From positions 20,214,001 through 20,274,000 of the forward strand of contig OX485806.1 in assembly GCA_950295325.1 (NCBI GenBank): a stretch of DNA of 60,000 nt. Reading direction: 5' to 3'. Under the pieces are notes generated by a model that was not told the DNA's origin, did not search any database, and worked only from the letters and a program-made list of their open reading frames with translations. The position numbers and the translations under genes are program-made. Positions 33,240-44,516 of this stretch are shown in pieces (positions within the stretch are counted from its first letter, which is position 1; every line of letters starts with the position of its first letter). The stretch comes from Polytrichum commune (Eukaryota; Streptophyta; Polytrichopsida; Polytrichales; Polytrichaceae).

Positions 33240-35454
33240 ATGAGCTTGTGTAGGTTATGTAGCAGCATTCAGGCGTTAGATTTGCGGCCTGTGCGGTTGC
33301 GATGTGTTATACAACCGAGAGGTGGTGGTTACAGGGTTCAATGCGTCGCAGAAGCAGGGGGAAGGAGTTACGCGGCACAGAGAAGAACAAATCGAAGCTC
33401 TAGATCTGAGGACGATGATGATGACGATGGCGAGAAGGTTCGAGGAGGTCGAGGCTACTGGGATTCGAATGCGGAGGGGGTTCGGAGGAGTCGAGGAAGA
33501 CAGCAGGGGTGGAATCGTGTCGATGATGGCAAAAATCCGGGTTGGGAACCGGCTCCCGAGTGGTCGATTCCTAAGAAGGAATGGGATTATGATGCCGAGG
33601 AGAAGGGGACGAGATCTAGTGAGAGCTCCTCCCAACAACGGTGGCAGAGTTCAGATTATGACGATGAGTACGCGTATGATGATGATGACGAGGACGAAGA
33701 CGAGGACGGCAGTGACTTCGATTTGAGATCGGTATGTTGGAAATTCTGACATCGTCTTCATGTGCATGTCAAGGTGTTGAAATTAGAATGTTGATTTATT
33801 TGGGAAATAGGTCATTCAGCATGCATTTCTGTAACAGCAAGAGGATAATTGCATGCACAGGTCAAGTTGTTGAGTTTGGGAGATAGGTCATTCAGAATGC
33901 CTCAAGGTAACAGAAAGAGGATAATTGAATGCACAAAGAATTTGGATTTGTTTGGGAATTAAGTAGCAGTGGAGTCTACTAAGGCCGGGGATGCCTCTCG
34001 TGTCCTAGCTGTATCCTTCAGAATACTTAAAATTGCTCAAAATTATCCCCCATACACCTAATTGTGGAAGCTGAAGATATCAAGGAAGTGTAGCCCATGG
34101 TTGTCTTTCTCATTAGTTCATTTCATCTGTGTAGAGAACCCTAAAGGTCAAGTTAGGGTCCCTTTACGCTAGAGCTTGAGTTGAGAGCTCAAACTTGCAA
34201 TCGTAAAGTGGCCATGTTCAAAGCTAGATATGAAGAGGGGAATGGTACAAACTGAAGGAGAACCCATGACAACCTAAAGAATGCTTGAAAGCCCATTGGC
34301 TTGGGGCCCACAAAATGAATGCTCAAAATCTTGACATTGCTTAGGGATTTTGACCGAGAGCTTGCCGTAGTTGTTCCATGTTGGATTCATCAAGGTGATA
34401 TTCAATCAGCCAATTTTTCAATCATAAGCCTGGTAAAAAGTTTACGCTCTCCAGTTGAAAGCTCAAGTGTAGAGTGGACTTGAGTGAACAACCATAAGTA
34501 AGAGGCTCCTTACTTCAAGCCCTCAATCTTTGAGCTCTCAACCTCTCTAGTGTAAAGGGGCTTTAGGTGCCCTAGGATTTCTGATTAACATTCCTGAGTT
34601 AGATATTGCTTTCTTGCCTTGTTGAATCAAATGAAGCATCTGTTTCTCCATCAACGGGGAGAAAAGAGTTGCTCAAATGTGCAGTTAATGCTTGCAAACA
34701 ATTTCAAACAAGAAAAGTATTGCTAATCAGCGTTTGGTCATGCCAGCTTTTGCAGGATCAGCTATTTCCTTCATTGCGCTGGGGACTTCCAATTTCTCTC
34801 CTAGTCTTACCTTGGTTACTCGGCAATCCCATGATGCTCATTCTGGGCGTGACTGCCATTCCCCCAGTACAAAAAGTTGTGGGTCCTATTGTGAATGAAA
34901 TCTGGCAGACATTCTTGGATTTCTCAGGCTATTCTTCACCCAGGCAAAGGCGCAGAGGCTGGTCTGGTTACAACTCACAACCCAATTCCGATGAATACAC
35001 AGAACCATATTCTGGCTGGGGAGTTGGCTCTAATGAACCCCAGCCCTACAGCTCCAAATCTGATAATTTCAAGACCAGCACTACTACAGATATTCCATAC
35101 CAGCCAATGAAACCAAGTGGTGACAGATTCTCTGGGGAAGTGCAGACGCCAATTCCTGCAGTACGCAGAAGCTCTCAACCGAGGAGAAATCCAGGAAGGG
35201 CTGTGAAAATGGGAGGTTGGGAGGATTTGGAAGCAGATCGACGGAGGGGGATGCCAGTGAGGAAAGAAAAGAGGCCGTGGAACCTAGGTCGAAGGAGGAG
35301 CAGCAGGAGGAGGGAGGAGCAGCCATTGTTGCTGAAGCTCATTCTTGCAGTATTTCCATTCCTTCGCACCTGGGGTGGTTGGCTTTCTGTGCTTTTACTC
35401 TTTCCTTCATTATCTGTTCTAGAGACCGTCAACGATATGTCATCTATTCTGTGA
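33240..35454 (+). CDS. Two-exon gene, probable plastid-targeted membrane protein of unknown function
   Basis: Proposed exons are 33240-33731 and 34603-35454, joined in phase 0 (donor AGATCG|GTATGT, acceptor GAGTTAG|ATATTGC), giving 447 residues. The N-terminus (MSLCRLCSSIQALDLRPVRL) is Ser/Arg/Leu-rich and lacks acids, like a chloroplast transit peptide. Residues about 60-160 are very acidic and low-complexity (EDDDDDDGEK; DDDDEDEDEDGSDFD) with aromatic Trp/Tyr spacing. Exon 2 has two adjacent hydrophobic stretches (WGLPISLLVLPWLLG; MMLILGVTAIPPVQ), then a long Ser/Arg/Pro-rich hydrophilic linker with basic runs (RRRSSRRRE) and a final hydrophobic segment (LLLKLILAVFPF). The gene is therefore probably a multi-pass membrane protein. 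I do not recognise the family. A MITE sits in the intron, 40 bp before the acceptor, and the 3' end is tandemly duplicated downstream. The exon 2 acceptor is the least certain part. Confidence 0.6.
33770..33937. repeat. 76-bp tandem duplication in intron 1 of the plastid-protein gene
   Basis: The unit TTTGGGAAATAGGTCATTCAG .. GTAACAGCAAGAGGATAATT .. GCATGCAC is followed by TTTGGGAGATAGGTCATTCA .. GTAACAGAAAGAGGATAATT .. GAATGCAC. The period is about 76 bp, two copies. It is intronic, with no coding effect expected. Confidence 0.8.
34156..34563. mobile_element. Harbinger-like MITE in intron 1 of the plastid-protein gene
   Basis: The left end GGGTCCCTTTACGCTAGAGC then TTGAGTTGAGAGCTC is mirrored by the right end GAGCTCTCAACCTCTCTAGT then GTAAAGGGGCTT. 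About 35 bp match with a few substitutions. TTA precedes the left end; the right flank (TTTAG) has drifted, so the exact 3' boundary is uncertain. A related fragment with TCTACACTAGAGCTTGAGGG lies at 55171. The right end is only about 40 bp from the exon 2 acceptor. Confidence 0.75.
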
Positions 35455-35820
35455 GATGCTGCTCTAGACTTGTACTATGTGTGTATAAATGGTTTCATAC
35501 CATGTTACTTGTAATGAGTCTGAAAGATTATAACTAGTGACAATTGAGAGTTTCCAAGTTCACATAGGGTTTTCTGTTATTTTTTATGTTCTGAGTAACA
35601 AGAAATATGTTGCTGAGGCTCCTTTGTGCAGTCTTTTTGTTACTTTGCAACTGGGGTGGATGGCTTTATGTGCTGTTACTCTTGCCTTGACTGTCTGTTC
35701 TAGAGACTGTCAACAGCATGTTATCTATTTCGTGAGATGTTCCTCTATGTGTGTATAGGTAGTTTCATACCATGTACTTGCAACAAGTCTGAAAGATTTT
35801 AACTTATTGCAATTGACATT
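35340..35820 (+). repeat. Tandem duplication (281-bp period) of the gene's 3' end
   Basis: The last coding segment and 3' flank of the plastid-protein gene (35340-35540: CTGGGGTGGTTGGCTTTCTG .. TCTAGAGACCGTCAAC .. TTTCATACCATGT .. AGTCTGAAAGATT) repeats downstream at 35620-35820 (CTGGGGTGGATGGCTTTATG .. TCTAGAGACTGTCAAC .. TTTCATACCATGT .. AGTCTGAAAGATT). In the copy the homologous frame reads WGGWLYVLLLLP then a TGA, so it could not simply replace the original ending. Confidence 0.85.
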
Positions 35821-36287
35821 ATCCAAGTTCATGTACGGTTTGTGTGTAATTTGGTCAGCATTGGTGTTGCTAAAGCAGAATTTTGGATTTTCCAAGTTAC
35901 AAGAGAGTTGTCTACCATATATGTTCGCTATCACCTCATAAGGAGCATGTAAGGTTTGTTTTGGCCTATTTTATTCTGTTTTCAAGCACAACCGCCAAGT
36001 GAGTATCAGCAATTTTCTGCTTCTAGCTCTTGATTGGAGGGTCCAGTGATTTCTAAACTCCAGAAAATTTCTCATTAGCTGAAGTTGCAGATGTCTGCAA
36101 TATCCTCTTCTCCCTTAAAGCATGTGGCCCTATTTCGGGCACTGTTTGAACTCCACAGTCAATTTTGGCCCTTGGATTTGGAATTCTCATCTGGTAAGCA
36201 AGTTCCATTACAAGTTTCAGCGTTCATATTGAAGATTCTCTTTCTCTTGACATGATCACATATGCCCTACTGAGTCCCAATTGTGCA

Positions 36288-36395
36288 AACTAGGCTGGTG
36301 TACACATTTTGAGCACATAGTTCAATCTTAGTGTATAATGGCAACTAGGCTGGTATACACATTTTGAGCACATGGTTCAATCTCAGAGTATAATG
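36288..36395. repeat. 55-bp tandem duplication
   Basis: AACTAGGCTGGTGTACACAT .. TTGAGCACATAGTTCAATCT is immediately repeated as AACTAGGCTGGTATACACAT .. TTGAGCACATGGTTCAATCT. Only a few bases differ. Confidence 0.9.
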
Positions 36396-38504
36396 CTTAT
36401 TTTTTGTGTCAATTCATTATCACAAGCCTTGGGCTATGCCGCTCAAATATATTTGTTTGATTTAAGAGCAAGCCCATTAATACCTGTTCCTGTATCCACT
36501 TTTTGCTTTGTGGATGTGAATGTGGGGGTGGGTGCATTCTCCCATTGATTGCCATTATCCGTATCTACATCTGAGTAAAAAACTTCATGATTTCATGTTG
36601 TGCAAAAAATACATGGTAAAGAGTCCTTCCTTCAGAGTACCCTATACTATTTGAGATTAATCAGTAACCCTCTCTCATGCCAAAAGGATTGAGCAAAAGG
36701 ACAAGGAAAAAACCAAGGGGTCCACCTCATGACAAGAGTGAAGAATTCCCTGACCACATGACTCAGTTGCAAACTTGTGATTGTGCTAGTGCAAAGATGA
36801 AGTCCATTTGAAGACGATTGTATTTTCTATATGTGTGCACACAATCGCCTAACCTATTGACAGTTGCGTTCCATTCCCAAGCATCTTAGTGTTGGAGTGA
36901 TTAACTTGGGACTAATTTTTCTTAGTTGCTATGTGCAACCATCTAGTAGATGTTAGTCCAAACTAAATTACAATTGTGTTTCCTTTCTATGGTTCATATT
37001 GATAAATGAATTGTCAACTAACAGGGGATTTGTCCTCCAAAGGCTCTCTCTCTCTCATAGTTTAGAAGAGGTGAGTGTGGTGTTATGGCCAAAAATGGCA
37101 TGTCCTTGTATATCTACATTTATTCATATTACACTGACTAGGTTATCTTTGATGATGAAGAGATTCAACAAAAGTAATGTGAACAAACGGGAAAGTGGTA
37201 TCACATTAGTGCAAATTTATTTTTGCATGCTTTGGATCCATACCCTAGTGTAAATCCTTGGGTGAACAATTTTTCTACTTGACCTCGACAAGAATATCAA
37301 TTTCATAGTTTCCTTGGATCTTAGACCCAAATGCAACCCCACCTTAAGTCCACAAAGTATCTAAGTTTTCTTGAAGCACTTAAGGTGCCACTTAGTAGCA
37401 GTGGGATTACATCAACTGAAATAACCTAAGATTGGTGGGAATCGGACTCAAAAAGTAAAATATTCAACCCAAACCCCACAAATCTGATCTAAAATGAATA
37501 CACAATCAACTATATTTATATATTTGTACATATATAATCTAACTTATTTAACTCAATATTTAGCAGAAAAACTCAAAATCAAGTTGGAAGATTTCAATAA
37601 GGATGAATTTATCACAAACATATAGTTGACATGTTTTCGTGAGAACTCTTTTACCTCAGTAAGATTGGTGGAGGCCCGGTTCAAGAGAAATACATACTAA
37701 TACCATGCCCATACTAGGGCTAGTTGTTGCTCCTTGGTAATAGGAGGAGTTCCTCATGATAAGGAAAGTTGATGTCTTTCTGAAATTTACTGCGATCAAT
37801 AAGGATTTTTCGTCCTACTCACAATAACCTCACTGGTTATAATGAACTGCAATTTCGTTAATGCATACAAGACAAATCCTCCTATCAAGACAAAAACTCT
37901 CCCATTGGTGTGGGCCAGTTGTTGGTCCTAGTGTAACCCTAACCCCCATTGGAGGGACAAAACATAATAAGGACAAGGATAAGGTTGAACACTATTGAAT
38001 ATTTGCTAGGGATTGGTGTAGGTCAAAATTTAGTTCATAATGCCAAGATCGCCAAAAGGAGGACATTTTCCGAGGTGGTTAATTTGAATTGGGTTGTGGA
38101 TTTTTCAATCACTAAATTGGCAAATCGATCAGGTACGTACTAGCCGGTCAATGCAATTGGGTTCATACTTTCATTCATGCACATTGTGTGACTTCTAGAC
38201 ATGATTTGTGGAAGTCAAGATGCTCTTGATTGGGTCCTCGGTTTGATGATCTTGATTGGTAGTGGGTACTATACAAACACATTGCATATAGGACATCTCG
38301 AGCTCATATTTGAGGAGGTTATTTTTTCACTACATGAATCAATACCGGGTTGCATGCACTTGTTATCCTTGTATAAAAATCTTGACCTTATTGGTCAAGT
38401 TCATGATCTTCATATTACCCCCAAAAATAGGTAATGGTTGAATGACATGCTTTATTACTATAATTGGGTACACTAATTTAGTTTCATGAAGAGGAAGAAG
38501 AACT
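36396..38504. other. Spacer with Harbinger-like end fragments
   Basis: No recognisable gene. CCTAGTGTAAATCC at about 37244 and CCTAGTGTAACCC at about 37928 resemble the right ends of the Harbinger-type elements in this window, so parts of this stretch are probably decayed copies. Small ORFs (for example 37949-38143 and 38201-38434, plus strand) have no recognisable domain. Confidence 0.4.
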
Positions 38505-38640
38505 AACGTTGGGCTATCCGATGTGAATTTGAGCATGTTGGCCCTACCCTGCTCATAAATCTCTTTGGTGTAGGGTAGAGTTTTACTGCCTGCCTTGCGG
38601 TGGGTGGGCTCTTGTTTGTTTAATAATAATAATAATAATA
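38505..38640 (+). repeat. Retroelement-type 3' tail with (AAT)n, copy 1
   Basis: The segment TGAATTTGAGCATGTTGGCC .. CCCTGCTC .. TTTACTGCCTGCCTTGCGGT then GGGTGGGCTCTTG ends in TTTGTTT(AAT)n at 38622-38640. The same sequence, without the AAT tail, recurs at about 59168-59270. An ending in a short A/T-rich microsatellite is typical of LINE-type retroelements. The adjacent LINE fragment (38741-39069) is on the opposite strand, so the two may be separate insertions meeting here. Confidence 0.6.
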
Positions 38641-38669
38641 TACCATTTTGATATTCATTTACTATGTGA

Positions 38670-38680
38670 GGGGGGGGGGG
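38670..38680. repeat. Poly(G) tract
   Basis: Eleven consecutive G. Similar tracts lie at 40753-40763 (G11), 52709-52724 (C16), 55885-55899 (G15) and 56598-56613 (G16). Such long guanine runs are uncommon in plant nuclear DNA. Confidence 0.9.
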
Positions 38681-38740
38681 AGTATTGGTTCTTGTTTATT
38701 ATTGAGTTTTCTCTTATTAAGTACTAGGTATGTGAGATAT

Positions 38741-39069
38741 TCAATGGCTACTTTGTGGATGGTTTTCATTGTTTTTTTTTATTAGTGATGTGGTGATATG
38801 TAGGTTCTCAAGGAGTTCCGTGCTTCTTGTGTGAATGGCTCCCCTTATTCCTGTGGTGATAACTATGAGGGGTCTAATATTGCAACCTTGTGCTCTTATT
38901 GCGTTTACTAATGGGTTGTATTTGTCTTCTTTTGTTTGTATGGCTTGGTCAAGGAATCTATCATGCATAAAGGTGAATTCAACGATTTGGATGGTTAGGT
39001 CCAGTGTAGGTATTAGTGGACCATTTTGTTCATATGCAGAGCCTTGTGTGTAAACGATATCCGGTCTTT
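38741..39069 (-). pseudogene. LINE reverse transcriptase, C-terminal fragment
   Basis: An open minus-strand frame reads GPLIPTLDLTIQIVEFTF, then MHDRFLDQAIQTKEDKYNPL, then CNIRPLIVITTGIRGAIHTR, and ends with TGA. The order '..VEFT..HDRF...A...K..KY.PL...I...G....PLI.IT.G.RGAIH..S...LE.L' is the extreme C-terminal part of a family of LINE ORF2 polyproteins, after the reverse transcriptase domain. The RT core is absent, so only a 5'-truncated or fragmented remnant is left. The family was recognised by pattern only. Confidence 0.7.
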
Positions 39070-39294
39070 ATTTTGCAAGGCATTCACATCATGTAGTGTT
39101 GCATGTGTAGCTTGGTATCCATGGTGGGATGGTGTTGTCTTGGTGATCGCCATGTTGGTTACCATCTATCTCATTAGAAAGTGGGTGTGTTGAAGTTTGT
39201 GCAAATCTCATAGATTTTTAAAGTTTTAGCTTGGATATTTTACAATTGTATTCGTAAAATGCCAAAATCTAGTTGATCTCAAATAATTTGAGGG

Positions 39295-39665
39295 TACACT
39301 AAATTATCCTATTAGTGTAGGTTGGAAATTAGTGTCAAAATAATCAATGTGGGCCACACTGATTTTGTAGTCAAGGTGAAATTAACGTGAGTCCGAGACC
39401 CCGGGTCTTCCCTTTAGCCTTCACGAAGATCTTCAACCAACACATGGAATAATACTCATAGGACAAAAGTCACACAAAATAAAATAATCACCCACATTAA
39501 ATTTCTAGAAAACCGTTTAATGTGCCCCCCCTCCCCCATTACTAATTTTCTACTAGAAATATAGCTTGGGTTGAACATTAATGTGCCCCATAGTAATTCT
39601 CATGATGAGAATTAGTGTGGGCCTAGAAATTACTGTGGCCCATAGTAATAAGACTATTTAGTGTA
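39295..39665. mobile_element. MITE of the TACACTAAAT family, copy 1
   Basis: A 371-bp segment starting TACACTAAATTATCCTATTA and ending with the inverse (TAATAAGACTATTTAGTGTA). The interior (CAATGTGGGCCACACTGATT .. TTCACGAAGATCTTCAACCA .. ATAATCACCCACATTAAATT .. ATCATGAGAATTAGTGT) is shared with the copy at 54609-54963. It has no coding capacity and no clear target duplication. A shorter relative with the same end motif is at 51534-51876. Confidence 0.78.
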
Positions 39666-39777
39666 CTTCATAGCACCGATACTTAGGTGCTTTGATAATC
39701 TTGTTCTTCAACCACTTTGTGATTTACACTAGAGTATGTAAACAAGGAGATTGGGTAATAAAGTAAGCAGAACTTGA

Positions 39778-39924
39778 CATAACATTATTAAGATCCATAA
39801 CAACGTTTTGTGGGACCGAGAACATTCTGCAAGATATTCTTCACATTCGGTATGAATGTGGGGAATGTTATGTGGAATACAATCAGTCCCACAAAACACT
39901 ATTATGGATTTGAAGAATGTTATG
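39778..39924. mobile_element. Foldback MITE, copy 2 (CATAACATTATT family)
   Basis: A 147-bp inverted repeat. The left arm CATAACATTATTAAGATCCA then TAACAACGTTTTGTGGGACC is mirrored by GGACT-type right arm CAGTCCCACAAAACACTATT then ATGGATTTGAAGAATGTTAT. It is more complete than copy 1 at 13086-13243 and shares its sequence along both arms. It has no coding capacity. Confidence 0.85.
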
Positions 39925-41935
39925 AAAGTGACACCCCAAATATTTTGGATGTTCTAGGGGATTTTTAACTTCTTAAAAGAAGGGATTTTGAAGTAAATAA
40001 ATCGGAGTTTATGCAACCCTTGGAAATCAACATAGGTGATCAAGTCAAATGGGCCTTTTACCACCACATAGAGAAGTCCACTCTGTTGGATTATTAGGTG
40101 AGAATGACTATAGTACCAACCTCATAGCGCATGAGAGTTTTTATAATATTAAATGAGGGTATTGTTCGCTTTTTGTTGAACTAATCTTACACCGCCTCGT
40201 TGAGTGAGTAGATTCTAGATTGGTCATTGTGATTGGTTGAAGTTGGTGTCTTCTAAACTCTTCTCACACCCTTCTTACATTGTCATTACAACTGGTCAAA
40301 GTGTTGTTGTTTTGTACTCAATGTTGTGCCATATGGTTAGTGGCTTTTAACTTTGATTTACTTGATGCACCGTACTCACTTGTTGACACTTTCATAATGA
40401 GATCTAGATCTCAGTTTTGGGCAAGTGATACGTTGAGAAACCACATACCTTAGATGCCTCCGATGTTCTTACTGATATGATTTATGACGTTCTTCTATTT
40501 TTCAGTGGGTAATCTATATGTAATCATGGGAAAAAACTTTACCAGAATTAGGAAAAGTTGAACATGTTTCCTCTTTTTGAAGGTGGTCACCTTGCATGGA
40601 CTTAACAACCCAACGTGCACCTATCTTCCCCAAAGGTAAATCCCTACTAGGTTCCCACATGGTTATTATTCACCCACATACCCAACTATAGTCAATGGAT
40701 CATAAATGATGGGATAAATTGGATCCAAATGTTAGGAAGATCACAAAAAGGAGGGGGGGGGGGTGTTTGGTAAACTGATGTTCCACTAGAACATGTGGTG
40801 TGATGAAAGATAGGGTCTTGTTAAATGTTTCAAAGTATAATTTATAAGATTTTATGAAAAATTCAGGGTCTTGACAATTCATTTTGGAAACACAATAGAT
40901 ATATGTCAAAACTATTCATCAAACATGTAAAATACCCATGAATACATGAGCTTTACTTCATAACCCTCCCCTCAAATAAAAAGAAGAAGAAAACCCCATG
41001 ATTTGTTAGTATCTATGTACAAGGGAGTTTGGTGGAAGTCACTTATCTTAGTGCTATTATGACCTTAGCCAACATGATACCCAATACTTATTAGTGTGGC
41101 TAAGGTGTGTGATAATGGCTTTGTAGTATAATCACCTAACTTGGGTAACAAGGATTTCAATCACTTGGAGTCCGTGCGAGTCGACAATCATGGACTTTTC
41201 CACCTTGTGTGGCCATGGAGGTTAACCTAGGGGTGAGGTAGATGGGTCATAAGTGGCTTGTGTTTCTTAAATTGGGCTCCCATGATTGGTATGCAGTTCG
41301 GTGAGGGTCAAAGAGAAAACACCATAAACATACATGATCAAAAGAGATTGGATTACATCTCCAAATGTTAACAACTGCAGTACTATTCTCAATCTTGAAC
41401 GAAACTGGAAGGACGTATGTATCCAATTTTGAAACCATTAAACTTGCACTTGTGATAACCATAACTAAATCAAGGGAGGTCCAATTCTCAATCCCGTTTT
41501 TGCAGATGTTTCATCGTAGATCGTCAATATATCACAAGTTTTGTTGTGTAAATCTAATTGATAATCGTTGGAGAACATGAAAACGGACCAAATAACACCC
41601 ACATGCCTTGGTAAGTAACGTAGAGCTAATGAACCAAGTTTGGATAGGAGACCCAAATCCCAATCATAAAAAATGTATAATAATAGCCAAGTTACGCCTA
41701 TTTGGGATCCTTCATCCATTCCCATCTCACCGATGGACCAATTCGCAATGGATGAAAGTCATCCAGACACCCGCACAGACCCAGTCAGTGGATGTAAAGC
41801 CGAAGTAAAGTCCAGGGCGCCAACTAACAACAACGAGAACACTGAAAGGAGAAACAGAAAGGCGACAGCTCGAAACAAAGGGAGAAGAACTTCGAAGAGG
41901 AACTCGCAGCAGAGGTTTGTCGTGATTTTGTAGCG
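39925..41935. other. Spacer and upstream region of SRPRB
   Basis: No recognisable gene. A G11 tract lies at 40753-40763. The last about 200 bp (from 41730) become GC-richer and probably include the SRPRB promoter and 5' leader. A short upstream ORF (41673-41933) stops 3 bp before the SRPRB start codon. Confidence 0.45.
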
Positions 41936-44516
41936 ATGGAGGGGGAGGCCGAGGATGCGCCCCTCGTCAAGCGCCAATGGCTTGCTCCGGAGCTTTACAT
42001 TGACCCGCGAGTACTCTTCACCGCTCTCGCCGCGCTCATTTCGACACTCGTACTAGTGTTTTTGGGTGCTTAACTCTTCTACCTCCTCATTTTGTGCTTT
42101 CTCACCTTGTCGCCAGCTGGGGTGAGCTGTTAGGAAAATTTTCTTACCGTTTCTTGTGATATTTGGAGTCCGAGGGTGGTGAAGAAGGTCATGGAGGAGG
42201 CGTTTTGGTTGTGTTGTTTCTGTGGCAGTGTTGGTACTCTGTTTCTTGGAGAATTAGGGTAACGGGTTTTGCAATGGTTTTTCTTTGCTGTAATTGTCGT
42301 AGAAATGTGGAGTCCTGATTTTTTGTGGAGTTTTGAGGTTGACGAAGGCGAGGGAGTAGACGTATTGGTGTGTTGTTTCTGTGGCAGTGTTGGTACTCTG
42401 TTTCTTGCAGAATTGTTTTGGGATGGTTTTTCTTTGGTGTAATTGTTGTAAAAACGTGGAGTTCTGATTTTTTTCTGTAATGTTTCTTTTGATTTTTGGA
42501 GTTTTGAGTGTGGTGAAGCTGAGGGAGTAGATTCTGTTGCAGTGTTGGTGCTCTGTTTCGTGCAGAATTAGGGTAAGGGTTTTGCAACGGGTTCCTTTGC
42601 TGTAGTTGTCGTAGGAACGTGGAGTTTTGAATTTTTGTGGAGTGTTTCTTGTGATATTTGGAGTTGTTGAGTGTCGTGAAGGTGAGGGAGTAAACGTTTG
42701 GTGTATTGTTTCTGGCTGCACTGTTGGTACTCTGTTTCTTGCAGAGTTTGGGTAAGGGTTTTGCAATGGGGTTGGGTTTTTTTTTTGGGGTGAAGTTCTG
42801 AGGTTTTATAGGCCCTGGCTGCAGTTGCGCGAGTTACATTCAAGCGGAAGAAATCAAAAACCATTTTATTGGTGGGGTTGCCTGGGGCAGGAAAGACTGC
42901 ACTCTTCTACCAGGTACTTTTCCTGATGCTTTGTGTCAAGGGAGCTGGAATTTCTGCGGTCGTTTTTTTTGAACTTTAAAAAAGTAATTCAACGCTGTGT
43001 GGGAGGTGGAGTTATACGTGGGTGGTGCTTGCGACCCAAGTGGCAGGGGTTTTGTAAGTGCTTTGTACATGTAACGAACACGTTGTGCACTGGTGCAGTT
43101 ACGGGATGGCACCACTCATCAAGGTGCAGTAACCTCAATGGAACCTAATGAAGACACCTTCATTTTCCATTCCGAGATGGACAAGGTACTCCAGCTTCTA
43201 CCTCGTGAGTCTATCTCTAACAGAAAAAGAGTGAGCTACATAGAAACCGGGCATTTGTAGCACAGAGAGTTCAGAAGTAAGGCGGTTTACCAGCTCTATA
43301 TTTTGGAACTGAGAGGAGACTAGGCAGCTGGCTTCTGCATACTGGACAAAGCTTGGGTTAGAAGATGATTCTCATAGTATCCCTTAAGGCTGTACTTGAG
43401 TGATTTTGTGTCATTTTGGTGGTGACTCTTCTGACTGTATGATCCTCTCCATTACATTTCTGTGATTTGTTCACTTACATGCTTGATACCTTGCGGAAAT
43501 GTTGACAAGCGTTCTACTTCGTATATTTATCGATGCAGAAGGGAAAGATAAAGCCCGTGCACATTGTGGATGTCCCAGGGCATCCTCGACTTAAGCCTAA
43601 ACTGGAAGAACTTCTGCCGCAAGCCTGTGGGCTAGTGTTTGTAGTAGATGCCATGGATTTCATGCCTCAACTTCGAGGTGCTGCAGAGTATGATTCCTCT
43701 CTATCATTTGTTACTGTACCTTTCAAGTTACAATAAGCAACGGTTCAGTTTATTGCTGAAATTATTACTGAACTTGATTGGTATCTGTACAACTCTTGAG
43801 CTGAGTGTGGATGCTCTTGTTTGAATCTGCGTTGTTGCTAGTGAGGGAATAATACAAGTGACTGACCTCACACTTTTTAAAACATCATGCAACCATTGAT
43901 ATGCATCATTGTCAGGACACGTCAAGTTGAATCTTTTGTAGTTTTTACAATTCTGAGTATGGTGTGGCTGCTGTTGTGAAGGTATTTGTATGAAATTCTC
44001 ACAAAGGCTGAAGTTGTGAAGAAGAAGGTGCCTGTGTTGCTGACTTGCAACAAATTTGACAAAGTGACTGCTCATTCTTCTGACTTCATTCGCAAGCAAT
44101 TAGAGAAAGAAATGTGAGTGTTCTTTTGAAGTTTCTGTTGACATTGTACACTTAGTCAAAGGACACTCCTATAGTAGCTGTACTGTGTCTGTATATTGGC
44201 AAAGGCTATGTGAGATTTCCATTTTTGTTAAGCACATTGTAACATCTTTTTACGTCATTGATGTCCTTATGGCTGGGTTTAGGGGTATATCTCGTGGCCT
44301 GAAGATTTTTTCATTTTCTTTGACAGTAACAAGCTTCGAATGTCGAGGAGTGCCGTATCTGCTGCCGATGTCACAAGTGAAGTGTTCTTGGGTGTGGAAG
44401 GAGAGCCGTTCAAGTTCACGCAATGTACTAACCAAATTACAATCGCTGAAGTTTCAGCTCTGACTGGCAAAGTTGAGGGTGTTGAGCAGTTCATTCGAGA
44501 GCATGTGAAGCAATGA
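41936..44516 (+). CDS. SRPRB: Signal recognition particle receptor subunit beta, complete six-exon gene
   Basis: Exons are 41936-42065, 42825-42913, 43099-43185, 43539-43687, 43982-44113 and 44327-44516. All junctions are GT..AG and phase-consistent, giving 258 residues, the usual length for plant SRPRB. Residues 26-43 are the membrane anchor (VLFTALAALISTLVLVFL). The GTPase core follows: G1 GLPGAGKT (61-68), a switch region QGAVTSMEPNEDTF, G3 DVPGHPR (113-119) and G4 NKFD (175-178). The end (LTGKVEGVEQFIREHVKQ) fits the plant family. SRPRB anchors the SRP receptor alpha subunit to the ER membrane and, with GTP, hands ribosome-nascent-chain complexes to the translocon. No key residue is missing, so the gene looks functional. 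Intron 1 contains a minisatellite. The exon 1 donor (TTTTTGG|GTGCTT) is the weakest site but is the one that keeps the frame. Confidence 0.96.
42140..42780. repeat. Minisatellite of about 160-bp units in SRPRB intron 1
   Basis: Four imperfect tandem units, marked by GTTGGTACTCTGTTTCTTG at 42230, 42389, 42544 (one change) and 42723 (spacings 159, 155 and 179 bp). Each unit also contains TTTTGCAA(T/C)GG, TTTCTTTG(C/G)TGTA(A/G)TTGT and A(A/C)GTGGAGT. Three of the units carry TCTTGCAG or CGTGCAG, and three units show a GGGTAA(C/G)GG donor-like motif a few bases after the AG or GAG. It fills most of the intron. Minus-strand ORFs of 98-170 codons here are repeat by-products. Confidence 0.88.

Noticed and set aside
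42140-42780. CRISPR-like array of repeats
   Set aside because: The repeated units are long, imperfect and without unique spacers, and the DNA is from a plant; it is a minisatellite.
42189-42864. Three minus-strand ORFs (98-170 codons) with repeated residues
   Set aside because: They are translations of the intronic minisatellite antisense to SRPRB; the repetition mirrors the 160-bp DNA unit.
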